From NCBI RefSeq assembly GCF_050948215.1, contig NC_135155.1, forward strand, positions 19,185,001 to 19,249,000: a stretch of 64,000 bases of DNA, written 5' to 3'. Both the position numbers and the translations under genes were made by a program. This DNA is from Halictus rubicundus (taxonomy: Eukaryota > Arthropoda > Insecta > Hymenoptera > Halictidae). The notes beneath the pieces were generated by a model that was not told the DNA's origin, did no database searches, and was given only the letters and a program-made list of their open reading frames with translations. Positions 33,405 to 47,400 of this stretch are shown one piece after another. Every line of letters begins with the position of its first letter. Positions within the stretch are counted from its first letter, which is position 1.

Positions 33405-36400
33405 ATGTCGGCGCCCGCAGATCATTCGACGAAAGCCAGGGGACCACCGCAATGGCTGGAGCCGGACCAGGTCCTTTCGGCTCAGGGATGCACCGGACAG
33501 GACGTCGTCCTCGAACCGAAACTACGGTGGAGCGACGTCTTCGACGAGCTACGATTCGAGCTGTGAGCAACATTCTCTTTTCTGTGACATCTAAACTAAT
33601 CGCACGAGTCGGGTTGAAACGCTTCGTTTTGTTGTTAGAGCGAGTTCCCTTAGGCCTCGGACAGGGTTCAGATTTTTCTTAACTGTAGGTTCACGGAACA
33701 CCGACACCGACTGTTTTGTTATATATTACTTTATATAAATAACGAGTGTGTATCTATCAAGCTTTTAGTCAGATTTTCAAGAAATACACGTGTTCGATAA
33801 TTCCTCATATTTTCCTCGTGTTTTTGCAATCTTTTTGCGAGGTTTTTGACTTTGTACAAGGAGGGTTTTCTATTTAAAAATCTGAAACGAATTGTAACGT
33901 GTGTATTTGAGTGCTCGACATGTCTCAGATTTTTCTCAGAATTTCTAAACATCATTAACTAGGGAAAATTGGCCAAAAACTGATTATTCGATTTTACTCC
34001 ATAACTTCTTTTTGAAAATCGAAAATTTCTTTTGAATGTTCTGCAAATTTTTTTTACCAAATCATTTCTGCCCTTTATAATATACTAATCGAGTTCATTT
34101 TAGTGTGACTTAACATTTTTTCTTTTTTGTGGCATGATATACCAACAAGAAATATTACACGTTGAATATTAAATCTTTCAATTCAAACTCTCGTCTTGTG
34201 CTGGCGCGGAGTGTAACTTTTTGCAATGTTTAACCTTTATGTCAAAAACCGGCTACCAACATTCAATTTCTTTTTTCAATTCTCTAAGATTCTTCTAAAT
34301 TTGTATGTGCTTGGGTGATCACAAATTAATTTACTTTCGAGGCACAAAAATATATGTTGAAACTGTACAATTGCAACATCGTATCTTAGAAAATTTTGGT
34401 TATTGATATAATGGTTATAATAAGAAATAACTTATAGATAAATTGTTTCAAGTACAACAGAAATAGCGTCGCTATTAAATTCGAATCCCCTAATTATGTA
34501 ACAAGGATAATTATAACATAGGAAAAGACTATGAAAAAAAATCGAGGAAGCTACGAGATAATCGAGATAAAAAACGGAATCATCGTAAATGAACAAATCG
34601 AAAGTTCACGACCCCCGTGCCATTCTGTATCTGGTATATTATTTATTCGCTGCCGTTTACATATTATCGTTCATTCTCGACTATTGGCCCTAATTTCGGT
34701 GGAAACCTTGAAACGTGCCAAGGATCAAACGCAGTTTATTTCGAGCTGTCGCGCACTTAATTTTCGTGGAGGACCAAATTATACTCTCGTCTCGTATAAT
34801 CCTGTTACCGGTTTTCGCGTGTACTGCAAACTACAGATAACGTGATAGATAACGAAAATGGTTAACACTCGAAATCAGGTCTTCGCACGCCAGCGAAGTT
34901 TGAATCACGCCTGAAACTAAAAATAGATACACAAAAAACTAACTAATCATCTTTCTACGTAAACATTTGTCCGATTAGCTTGATGAAAATAAATTTAATA
35001 ACTGGAATAATTTTGTTTCTTTTTTAATCCAAATAAATTCAAGAGTTGTGTAATTTATTTACGTTGTTGGTTGGTTCCTTGGTTAGGTAAGAAATAAGGA
35101 AACGATGGGGTCGCATTGGTTTCGGTTTTACTTGATTTTTCGGTAATTATCAGGATGGTTTTCGTATGCGGTCTAGGAAGGTGAAAGATTCGGTGCATAG
35201 GCATTTGAACGCTTATTTCGGGAACGCAAGACATGACCTCATCTAGCCTCGCCGCTTAAATAAGACAAAGTCTCATGTCGGATCGATGGCAATTGTTGTC
35301 TTTTTCAGACAATTTGTCTTCTGAGTCAGTCAGCCTGAATCCGTCGAGCCCATCCTTCTATCTAACACGTCCATGGAAACGCGTTATCTTGCAGAGAATC
35401 GACGAATTCCTTCCCGATTTATAAATGTCCTTAATCTGCGTAAAATATTTTATTATAGGGAGTTATCAATTTAAATAATTCAGTTCCGTCTGTAAAATAC
35501 AATTCAAATGAGACAACAGCACGATGGTCTTCGTTCGACTTTGAAGTATCAACCCTTTGAGGACACACGCCGCCACATTGGCGACGTCAAGCTTACGCGT
35601 GTACTCCTAAAATTAAAAGTAAATTATTTAACCATTTAAACAAGAAAAGATATGTTTTTCTTTCTCTTTCTCTTTTTCTGTCCAACCTCGATTTGTGGAA
35701 AATCATTTCAAGAGCCAAGCTGCGAACTTGACTGAACGACGACTATCATCGTCATTCTCGAGGATTCTCTGGCTCGGGCGAGTCCCGTGGCCATTCAGAC
35801 GGTACGTCAGAGATCGACGACGCGACGGGAAGCGTTTCCCTCGCGAATTATGAAAATTCCGAGGCGCATTGACGTTTCGCCGCGACCTCGTCAACCCCGC
35901 GCCCTTCTCTGTTCTCTGTTCTCGGTGTTCTCGGTGTTCTCCGGTGTTCTCCGGTGTGCAAAGCTAAATTCGACCGAGCTCGAAATTTTCGCGAAAAGAC
36001 GAAAGAGGCGCTGCTCCTTGAGCATCCGGCTCTAGGATGCTTCACGTTCGTTGCTTATAGTTTTCTTCGAACTATAGCGGAAGGTGGCGTGTGTGGAGGT
36101 GGAAAATCGGGCGCGGACGACCTGGCGCTGGCATTTCACTATCAGTCTTCCGAGGGAGCGTCGCGACGATCGACGAGCGGCCAAAAATTAGCTCGGATCT
36201 CAACTTCTTTCGGAACCGCTGCTTCCCGTCGATCCACGTCGATCCTGATCGACCACGGAGATAGGGGTCCGACTGTAACGATCCGGATCCATGGACCGTG
36301 GGATCGCTCGACGATCGGACGCCACCCCCTCTAAACGAGCTACGAACCCCCTCGAGTACCCTAATCTCTTCTGAAACGAACTTCTCTCTACTACTGCTAA

Positions 36401-39400
36401 AACGCTGCTAAATTGTTGGTTCTATCAGTGATACACCTGTGCCATCGAGTAGCGTGTCGTCATCGACTGACCTAACCCAGATCGAACCCAGACCGTGGAA
36501 CAACGGGGAAAAGCTACTTGATCGTTGGTTCTATCGGTGACGCACCCGTGTCGTCAAATCAGTGTGCCGTCATCGGGTGACAGTAGAATGAAACTGACTG
36601 TCGCCCCTATGGTTTTGCTATTGAAAGTGAACTGCTCATCGAACAGATTCGCCAGGGTCGAGAGGACGCTTGTTGGGTTTATTTTTGCGGGCCTGTCAAC
36701 GTGTCGTCTCCTAATATCGCCACCACGGTGAAGAACGCAGCCGGGATGCCAACGTTTGGCGTCCGACACAAAGACCGATCATCGTAACTGAAATATCGGG
36801 CGCCGACAACGTGATCGGCGAATTTCGGTATCGATGCGTCGAACAGGATCCCGTTCACCGCTTCGATCCTTGGTGTACGGTGCCCCGTTTATGAACAGTT
36901 CGGACGCGAATGATCCCGGAACGTTCCTTGGCTCGATGGACTCGCGAGTGATAGGTGCTGATCGGTTAAACACGTGTGCTACCTCTTGATTCGAAGAGGG
37001 TGGTCGGCCCTTTTCCATCGCAACGGTGTCATGGGGAGCGATTGCTGCAAGTGTGCCAATGGCAACAAACCTGCTATCACCGGCTCGTTATCCGATGGAT
37101 CGAGACGCCGGTACGACCTTGAACTGTTGGTAACGGGTGCTGTCCGATTGGCGGCGCGCCGGTTTGATTCTTTGGAAAAAACTAAATCGATCAGAGACGA
37201 TACAATCTTTTCGTACATGCTTATTTTTCTGACCGTCGATTTCCAGTTTTACTTCCCACTTGAGAATCCCATGTTGAGAACTTGATTTTCAAACATTTGA
37301 ACAATTTTTGTATCAGAAAGATCGAATTATTTCGTTTCTATCTAATCGACGATGTGCTTTCTATTTCGATTCGGACAATTACGCCATTTCGGCGACGGTT
37401 TTAGGTATTTATAGATGTGTTTTCTTTAACGACTCGAAGCCTACCCTGCTCCACGTGTTACCGAAATACTTCTTTCGCCCCGATTTCTAAAGAATTGTTA
37501 ATACATATTAGACGGTTTAGCGGCCGTTTAAATAATAACGATCTGCGCGGGTCCAACTTGATTCAGACAAACAAATGATCTAGAGCGCCACAAACTCTTG
37601 GCATTGCTCTACTGCCCTATTTTCGTCACCCTTTTTACCGCGACGGACGACCCGAGGGAAAGAATCTGCCGTCTGGTGCCGGCCGGATTGCGTGAACGCG
37701 CGTATCATCGGATTTTTCGAAGGCCGTCGATCGTTCGGATCATTGAGATATCTAGCAACGATCTAGAAATGCCGTAGCGAAAGATCAGCGGTGCAATCGC
37801 GCGCGCTTCCTACGAATTCATCGTGAACGCACCGACGCGACGCGACGCGACGCACACAGCGCAGTGGCTCTTTTCTATAAAATAGATGCAATTGATTAAA
37901 AAATTTTCATGTCAAGAAATTGCATGAAACTAGATCCTTTCGTAAGCTAGTACTTGATTCGAATAGACCGAAAACGACACAGACACATCTGATCTCAATT
38001 TGTTAAATAAACAATAGTCAAGTTCAAGTCTCTTGAAGCAATTTAGTCAGTTTACTTCGTTTCCCTAGTGTTAATGCCACCTTCTGTTTCTAAGCGAATA
38101 CTTTTCTTGCCAATTAAGAATGAATTTTTATAGTACAACCATTTGTCGGTTTCTACTAGAAAAAACTTTTATATTTTATCTCCCACTAAAATCATAATTC
38201 ACTACTACACTATTCTTTATATTGAACTAGGATAGGAATGTTGTAATTTATTTGGTATTGTTAGGTATATCCAAATGTTTCCCCTACTACGTTATTCGCT
38301 AACACTGCTGTTGAGATGATTTCAAAAGTTTCATAAAAAATATCTTCAATATTACAACACGGATAGAAATTCTATTTTGCTTTTAAGTAACGGTATCTAA
38401 TGGAGGTTTCGCTGACACTATGCGTTAAGTACCAACCACTTAATAGCACCGTTGTAACTCCGAATACGCTCTCTTAAACCATGAAATCGGTCGATTCGTG
38501 TTTGTTTCCGTCGAAGACATCCGCAAATCTTGCAAGATAAACGGGAAGAAGATCGATCAAGACTATGAAACAAGAAATTTATTTCTCGACCAGACAAAAT
38601 AGACGTTACGTCACCGACCAGCTCGATCCATTTGCTGTACCGAGGTGTTGCACTATATCAACGAAAAGACAACTGTGCCTACGAAGAATTAAAGCCATTA
38701 ACTCTTTGACGGCCGCTGTCACGCACGTGTGACTTCCCTTAGTAAACACAATTTTATTATTCTAGGTTGGATTTCGATTAATAGATTCTCGATTAATAAA
38801 ATCGGAACTATAAAGTTCAAATTTGTCATAATTGGCATTACTTTTAAGCCTTTTATATTCGAAAACTCCCAATAAAATTCGGTTTACTCGGATATGCCAC
38901 AATAAAAATGTGACGTCTTGGTCTCACATTGGCAAAAGTTTTAAATAAGAATTGAAAGCTTCGCCCATGAAAGTATCGAGACTGCAATGCTTGAGCAGAA
39001 GAACACGTTGTATAGGGTCGTTTCGCGGACAATTGAATGAGCCAGCAACAATAGACAACATTCAAATCGTCTGCCACAGAGAAGAAGTAGCAAATAGACG
39101 GTGCGACGATGACCATCGGTCCGATTGGACTTCGGCCATCGCCCCGAGAAGAACCAGAAAGTGACATTTGCTGATTGCAAAACCGCCCTCGTTTCATTAG
39201 AAAGTGTTCCTATTCACTTTTCCTTCTGAACTTTCCCGAGCACGTCTGATTTTTCAACGCGTACTCACTCGATCTCTCATACCGATTTTAATGTAACGTC
39301 GTTTCTTGATATTTCTAGACAATTTTATTTTACTTAACATTTAGTATACGTAGACTAATTAATTACGGATTCGGTTCACAATAACCACGCTACGCACTTG

Positions 39401-41421
39401 AATGCATTATTCTGTTATTTTGCATTTCATAGATACGTTTCGAACGTTATTTATAGATTGCCTGTGAATATTTTAAGATCACAAGTCACTCGTATAATCC
39501 GCGAAGCGCCTAATTCTGATACAACCATGAGTGTCTGAAGCGGCAAGCATAACGTGCTGAAAGCACTATTGATACTAAAAATATTCACCGGAAGCAACTT
39601 CTATTTCCTTAATGAAGTATCCATTGAGATGTGTGTTCGTTTATACTTTCTGGTATCGATTATTTATGGGTGACACATCTTCTGATCCATTGCCAAATAT
39701 TTAATACTTATAGTAATACGTTAAATAAAATTAATTTATCTATGATACATACTGTTGAACAAAGCTAGAAAAATATCATACACCTCTAGTAGAAAATTAA
39801 GATTGACAACGAAGCTTGTGTTCGGTTGCGGATTTTGTTTATCACAATAATACAAATTTTACCGATCACAATTCGATACGTAAGCAGCAGATAAAAATTG
39901 AAACGGTAAGAAGACTTCTAAAGCCGATTGTCCCTTAATTACAGGAAACACAGTGATATACCGATACCACCCGATCGATACCGGATACAAATGAGAGGCA
40001 ATGTCGTCCAATTGACCTTGAAACAATCTCAGAAAGAAGACACCGGCCACTATGCTTTGGTAGCGACGAGGGTCGGCCAAGGGTTGGACAAAGGATCCTC
40101 GAAGAAGATCCACCTTAACATCGAGGATTCGATCACCGAGGAAGGTGATCCGCCGACTTTCCTTCGCAAATTAACCGATCTGGCGGTCAAGGTCGGCACC
40201 AGGACTAGGTTCCTTGTGGAAATTCGAAGTTCAACCACACCGAAGGTAATTTTAACAGTTTAAACAATGCGCGTCTCTGTTTACAAATCATAACGCCAAG
40301 AAAGCTAGACTGGCCGATCTATCTTAACCGAAATAATTGATGCAACTAGATTATCTAAAATTATTTAAGCAATATGTTTCTTGCTACCACATTGTGGTCA
40401 TATATACACTATACACACAAACGACGCATAATTTATTACAAGTATCTAGGTATTTTCTTCTATTTTTTAATCTTATACGCTTTGATAAAAGAATATCGAA
40501 ATTATTTCAGAAAAATTAGAGTTTGCCCAAATGGACTTTCAATTATTCAGATTATATTTTTGCGATGAGATGCAATTACGCAAAAAGAAATAGCAATTCC
40601 TGCAAAATACAGTCTGATTTTCTTGCGAGTATGTTTCAAAATTTCAGTCTCAATCATGTTTCAAATCCACGCGCGTACACGTACATTGCTCCACCATTTT
40701 CTATTTTTAAGGGCAATCCTATTAATAAAATAATTTCTGGCATCCTTATCGAGAATGTCAAAAATGTGCTCGTATGAATGCATTCTAACGTAATGTTTGC
40801 AGAAAGTCCTAATAGTTATTAAATAAATAACAATGAATTATCATAACAATATTTTCTGATAATCATGGCAAAATTTCAAACACAACATTGTAAGTTTTTA
40901 TTTACTATTGAAATAATCATTATAATTATTAGATAATATTGGGCTGAAATTAAAATCAAATTAGAAAATTATATCGTGATATAAACGTGTAGTGAGATGT
41001 GCCCCACTTGTCCGGACTGTGCAACTGCTCGACGAACTGCGCACGATGCGGCTATGCAGCCTGCAAAGAACACATCGTGCTAAATTTAAGTAATTCACTT
41101 TTTATTCGGCTGTCATGCCGTGAATACAAGTATTTATATCTTTAATCAGATCGAAGATATGAAATACTATTGCAATCGATATTCGACGTCCCATTTATAA
41201 CAAAAAGTGGACTGCCCGAATGTAAAACTATAAAGACATTAGGAGGATTGAGTGATGTTGTTGTATTGTTTTGACTTACTAAGATTATTAAAAGAAGAAA
41301 TGCATTTTTACTTCGCATAAAGACCCGCAGTCTATAAATTACTGAAATACTTTACAATCCACAATATGATTAAATTAATTCTTACATATTGGCGGTAATT
41401 CATAATATTGCTAATTGGTAG

Positions 41422-41469
<48 letters not shown>

Positions 41470-44400
41470 AATTGCGTTCTATTTATCGTTGAATAATTGT
41501 CCTTATCTACGGTTACTTCCGTGTGGTTGCTAATCAGCATATTCTTTGGTGCTGTATTAAAATATATTATTATTACAAGTTCAAAATCGGACATATTCAA
41601 CAGAAGTAAATGCAATGTAATTCGAATAGAAAAGCATTCGACGCTGCCCATCACCGTTCAGAGGTGTGTAACTCGTTAAGATTAACAATGGTGGTATCAA
41701 CGGCAGGTGTTATCGACGCGGTGTCGAGAGGGGAAGAACAGGGCCCAGACGTTCTAGAATTGATAGAGCTCGCATGGGGAACGAGGAATCCGTGCCAAAT
41801 CCGGTGATTAACCCGGAAGGGTGAAGCAAAATCAGTCGGTGACTTATTGCCACGGGTTTCTGTTGGTTCTGTCTGTCCCGGCAGTCCGGCAACCCAAGAT
41901 ATGTGAACTAAAAGGGACCCCGGTGAGGTCCATGACCCGAGAGCGAGCTTGCGGCTTGCGGCAGGAGACGCGAACGAGAGAACGAAGATCGTTACTGGCG
42001 ATCTTACGCGTCGTATTACGACTATTATTACTCGCGCGCGCGTACACTATGCCAGAAACTATGCCTACCGATCGGCTAAATCTGCGTGGTCCCGCTCGTA
42101 AACCTCTAAATGCTCGTTTTCCGCGGTAATGCTCTGCCTATGCGACCGGGTTGCGTAATATTCCAAAGGGGACCCTTTGAAAAAACCGAGTCTTACCCGG
42201 AACCGGAGGAATCACTGTTTACATTCCGAGCCTATTCATAGCTTAACCCTCGTGTCAACACCTTAAATTTTCTTACAACATTCAACAAAAGTTCTAGTCG
42301 TCAAACTTTATTGTTTCAACACCGTATCTTCGTCTCTCGAATGTAAATTAATGTATAACTGTGAGTTTCCGAAAAAAGTAAAAATTCGTAACTGTCCGAA
42401 TAAGTAGAAATTTATAACTCTTCGAAAAAGTAGAAATTTATTTAACAATTTTTCTGTTTGCCAACAATGTTTTCTCACTTGTTTTCCAAATACTACGAAA
42501 TTCTTTTTTATTCGCTTCACTATTTCATCGAACATTATCTTTTCACTCATAAATATTTAAACAGCTGAAAATACTAGCGTATACTTACACTAGATTTGCG
42601 TCAGTTTCCATAAAAACGTCATACAATTGAACTTTGGACGCAAGCTTCGGTTACGTTGCCCACTGGTCATACAATTGAGCACACTATCTCTTGAATAATC
42701 GTCATAACGAAAAGCTAAATAAACTACATGTCTTTCTTCTTGACCATGTTTTCACAATCGATCGTGGTATCTCTCAATTTTTAATCGAGTTCGGTTGGTC
42801 CGCTCATTGAAAAAATAAAATCACAATTCATAATTCGTTTATTTAGACAATAACGGAGACGTTGAGTTGATCGTAATCTTTATTGTAATTTAATTATCGG
42901 CGTGTTCGTCTCATACTTCACGTCTAACTGAACTAACAGAGTGAAAAACTAAAGTAAAAATAAGAAAAAATTTTCTCAGCCAATTGTAAAAATCAGAAGA
43001 CGGATAAGGGTTCTTCGTTTAATCATTTCAATATTCTATTCTAATGTCTTCAGCACTGTAGCAGTCAGAGGAGTTAAAAAACCGAATAAAATTCGATTTT
43101 CCTCGCTAACGATTTCAATCAATTAAAATAGATTCATCGCGATCGACCTATTTTAAGTAGTAATTGCAAATATATTTCACGAATTCCGAAAGATTTGGAA
43201 AAGGTTGTAAATGTATTAACTCCTACAGTCTGCCACGACATTGATTTTCCTCTAAAATTTCGCTGTTTGACAACGCGATGACGTCAGTGGTTGCGTCGCG
43301 ATTTAAATCTCTGAAATGCGTGGTTGTTGTCGGATTCCAGATCACTTGGCACCGAAATGCCGAAGCAGTACACGCGGGTTCGAGATTCTCTTTTGTCCAC
43401 GAAGGAAACTTCTACTGCGTCGACGTGGCCCCAGTCACAGTCGAGGACGAAGGATTCTGGTCCTGCATGGCAGAGAACCGGGATGGCAGGTCCTCCTGCA
43501 GATCCCGGTTGACGGTGATCGGTAAAGATTTCTATTCTTTGAATCGATATTAGATCGACGATGTTCGTGCAATTGAAGGATTTTCAGAATTATTTTTACG
43601 GAGCATTAAATCTTTTTACACTCGTGCGATCAAAGTATTTGTAAAATAGATTTAAAGCGATAATAAGAAAATTGAATTGCGATATTTAATTGACAGTCCC
43701 GAAAGCATATAAACGGCCAGAATTCGTCGAAGAACTTCGTGCTCTCCTGACAGAGGCCGGTACAGTGTCCTTAGAATGCAAAGTAGTCGGCGTACCTACA
43801 CCTGTGCTTCGCTGGTTCAAAGATGACAAAGAAATCAAGGCCGGCGATGTCTTCGCTCTAACTGCGAACCCTGATGACTCAACCTCCCTTGGCATTTACA
43901 CCTGCGAAGCGGTCAATTGTATGGGAACCGCGTATTCCTCCTCGAAAGTAAGCAGACTTCAATCGTCGTTACCACTTTGACTTTAAAAAAATTCATTGTA
44001 GCATTTTACGAACCCATAAGACCCAAGATTATATAGATGCAACATTTCGCTTCTTAATTTTATACGGAATAATCTTGAAGATAAATGCGATTAAAGTGAC
44101 AAATTAACTATGTTTCTAATTTCAACAAATCTTTTCACCGTAATATCCAGCGCATACAAAACTTGGTTCCCTCGATATTTCAGGTGCACGTAGTCGGTAA
44201 AGGTAGCAGAGAAGGTTCTCTAAAGCCAGCAGATTCTTTGACTCTCTCCAGTCCACTTCCTGTCTTCAAACAAACCCTGCGGGACGAATGCTGCAGAATT
44301 GGGGAAACTCTGCGACTTTCTTGTCAAGGTATGTGCTGTGAAAATACTTTGAGAGGCACTTTGTAATTAACATCGATTCATTTCATATTTTACAAATTAT

Positions 44401-47400
44401 TCAATGCCCATGGCGGAAGTTACTTGCAATTCAACAGAATATTTATACAACTCTGCATCCGCAAGTGTCGCGCGATTTTTCTAAGAAAATATTTCTGAAA
44501 GCAACGAGTACGCGTTTACTTAAATCTGCGACAGTCGAAGTGCCGCCATGGCCAAAAGCGATAACATGGTACAACAAGGAAGGACGTATCGAGCCTAGCG
44601 ACAAATACCACGTGATGGAAGATGGTTTGGGTGGATACTGTGTAGAAGTATTCCCGTTGGAAGCTATGGACGAGGGCGAGTGGAAATGTGTCGCAACCAA
44701 CGCAGAAGATATGAAACAGTTTACCACTTGCTATGTCGCCATGTCCAGTAAGCTATCGCATCAAATATATATTTTTTCTCTACACAGAAATATTAAAGAA
44801 ATAGTTTCTATAAATTTTTGAAAGATTATTATAAGACAATATTTCCAATGCGAAGATATTTCGAGATAAAATGAAACACAATTTTATAGTTCAAAACTAT
44901 TTGATACGCATAAACACCGTATTTATCTTTTAAATACGTTTTTGTTCAGTTCCAAAAAACTATAGGAGACCCCGCTTCATGGAAAGCTTGAAAGCTGTCC
45001 TGACAGAAGAAGGATTAGTATCCTTTGAATGCAAGGTCGTCGGCTTTCCGACGCCATTGCTCAGATGGTTCAAAGATGGCCAGGAATTGAAACCGGGAGA
45101 TGTTTATCAACTGACTGGAACCAACTCCTTGGGTATTTAATCATTTTTTGAAAATAATTTTTTCTTAATAATCGAGCACATTCCAGTTGTGATTATTATT
45201 AAACCACAGACGAAACTTACACTTACAGTAAGTGCATTTATAAGGTAAATTACGGCAGAATAAACTCTCCGACAGAGTTTATAGCATGCATTATCGCGTT
45301 TCGTAGTCCCGATTCTTCTCTAAGTTGAAAATCTATTGCTTATTTTTTTAATTAATTTCTCTGTTGCGCAAGGTTCCTACTGCTGCATTGCGAGAAATTG
45401 TATGGGAGAAGCAAAGAGTACAGCCGAATTAACGATTGAAGATATTCAGAATCAATTAAACGAAGAAGAACGTCTACAGCTTCTCAGCACGAATCAACCG
45501 CCCACGTTCGTTAAGGGGCTCAGAAGCTGCGAGGCAAGAATCAACGAAGAATTTCGATTTACTATACAAGGTACGTTCAACGTGAACAATTTTCACCGAT
45601 CGTGATAACGATAAAACGAAGACAAAATATAATTGTGACGAGTCGACGGTATAAATATCGTTCATTTGATATGTTGCTAGCAAAAACTTCATGTCGTATA
45701 AAGAAATGTAATAATTTAACTGTAAACAGATGTTGGACTATATACTTTTTCTTGTATCACGATTTACTTTTTCTTCCGAACAACAAAAGGCTTGGTCACG
45801 ACACGGTCCGCGTCACTGTAAAATTTCAAACAACGGATCCTATGCAAAGAATTAAATTTACAGCCAGTGTTGCGCCCGAGCCAAGCCTCTCTTGGTACAG
45901 GGACGACGTTCTGGTGGAAGAGAACGAAAAATACCACGTTGCCAAGGAACATCTTGGCACGTGTCACCTCGATGTACGAAGACTCGAATTTGTCGATCAA
46001 GTGAGTTCTCCATCCTCAACAATTAAAGAACAATCGAATAAACAAGTTAACCAACATTTTTATTTGAATTATACTCTCTTATATTGAACAATCTGTCATC
46101 AAATTTCCAAAAGAGAAAAAAATGTTTTCGGTACAATTTACAGACTGTAGTAAATTAGCATCGAAATAAAAACGATGTGGAATTTAAACTACCAAATAAT
46201 AATTATTCTTCACGTTTTACTTCTCTTCTAACATCTAGGCAGAATGGAAGTGCGTAGCTTCCAATGATTTCGGCCATAGTGTCACATCCTGTTTCCTCAA
46301 GTTAATCATTCCCAAGCACTTCAAGAGGCCGAAGTTTCTTGAAAGTTTGCGCGCCATATTGTCGGACGAGGGTGCAGTGAACTTAGAGTGCAAAGTGATC
46401 GGTGTACCGCAACCGATTCTGAAATGGTACAAAGATGGCGTCGAACTGAAGCCAGGAGACATACACAGAATCATCTCCGGAAAAGATGGAACGTGCTGTT
46501 TAGGAACGTACACCTGCGAGGCTTCCAATTGTATGGGATCCGTCAGCAGTTCCGCATCACTTTTAGGTTTTGAAGGTATTTTTAACAATTTTCTACGAAT
46601 AAACGAATATGTGAATCATGTACTCGTACAGCGATCGAGACCGGATCATAAATGTTCAGGATTCAAATGCCGACAATTTTTCGGGATTTGAAAATGTTAA
46701 ACAATACTTGAAGAAGAATTTAATAGGAATTCTATTAAAATTCACCAAAAAATACTGGTTCTGATTTAATTGTTTAATAACTTCAAACATGATTTTGCAG
46801 ATAAATTGCCAGTTCGAAAAGAAGCGAAAGAAATTCAATCACCAAATGGTCACGAGCTTGCCAGAAACTTGTCGCTGTCAACGATACACGAAGAGAGAAC
46901 TTCTCAGCTGTACGATACACCACAAACCGATCACTCTGTTACGCTGGATGATCGAGGAGAAGTATCCTTCAGCTTCGACGGGAAAGAAGTTTCCGTCAGC
47001 CTTTACGAGACACCCGATCTCACCGAAGAGGAAGCCCTTCAAATTGTCGAGATGTATGCCGATCAATTGTCTGAACATGTTACAGGTGAGTACGATGGAA
47101 TTTCTTATAAGCGAAAAGAAAAACAAAAATCTTGGGCTTTTAACAGCCACGGTTTATGACACGTTAGAAACGTGCGATCTTAATAGCAAGTAGGTAGGTC
47201 AGCAGACAACCCAACAATAATTTACACCCGTTGGTTCAACTCGATAAATTTTCTAGTCCAGTCGAATCGCACGGCTGGCGTAACAGAGCGCAATCTGTTT
47301 CAAGCATTAAAACATAAATAAAGACTGGCTTTGCCGCGTTTTCAGAGCACAACGTCATCGAGTTGCCACCTATGAGGTTCGTCAAAGAGTCCTCCAATTC

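Larger units (their letters stand above)
33563..39944. other. Intron 1 of the giant gene (6.4 kb)
   Basis: AT-rich except for a GC-rich island at about 35700-37300. The island holds the 60-bp direct repeat and the candidate alternative exon. Open frames in the island, such as 35954-36334 on the plus strand, lack recognisable domains. No other exon could be supported. Confidence 0.5.
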
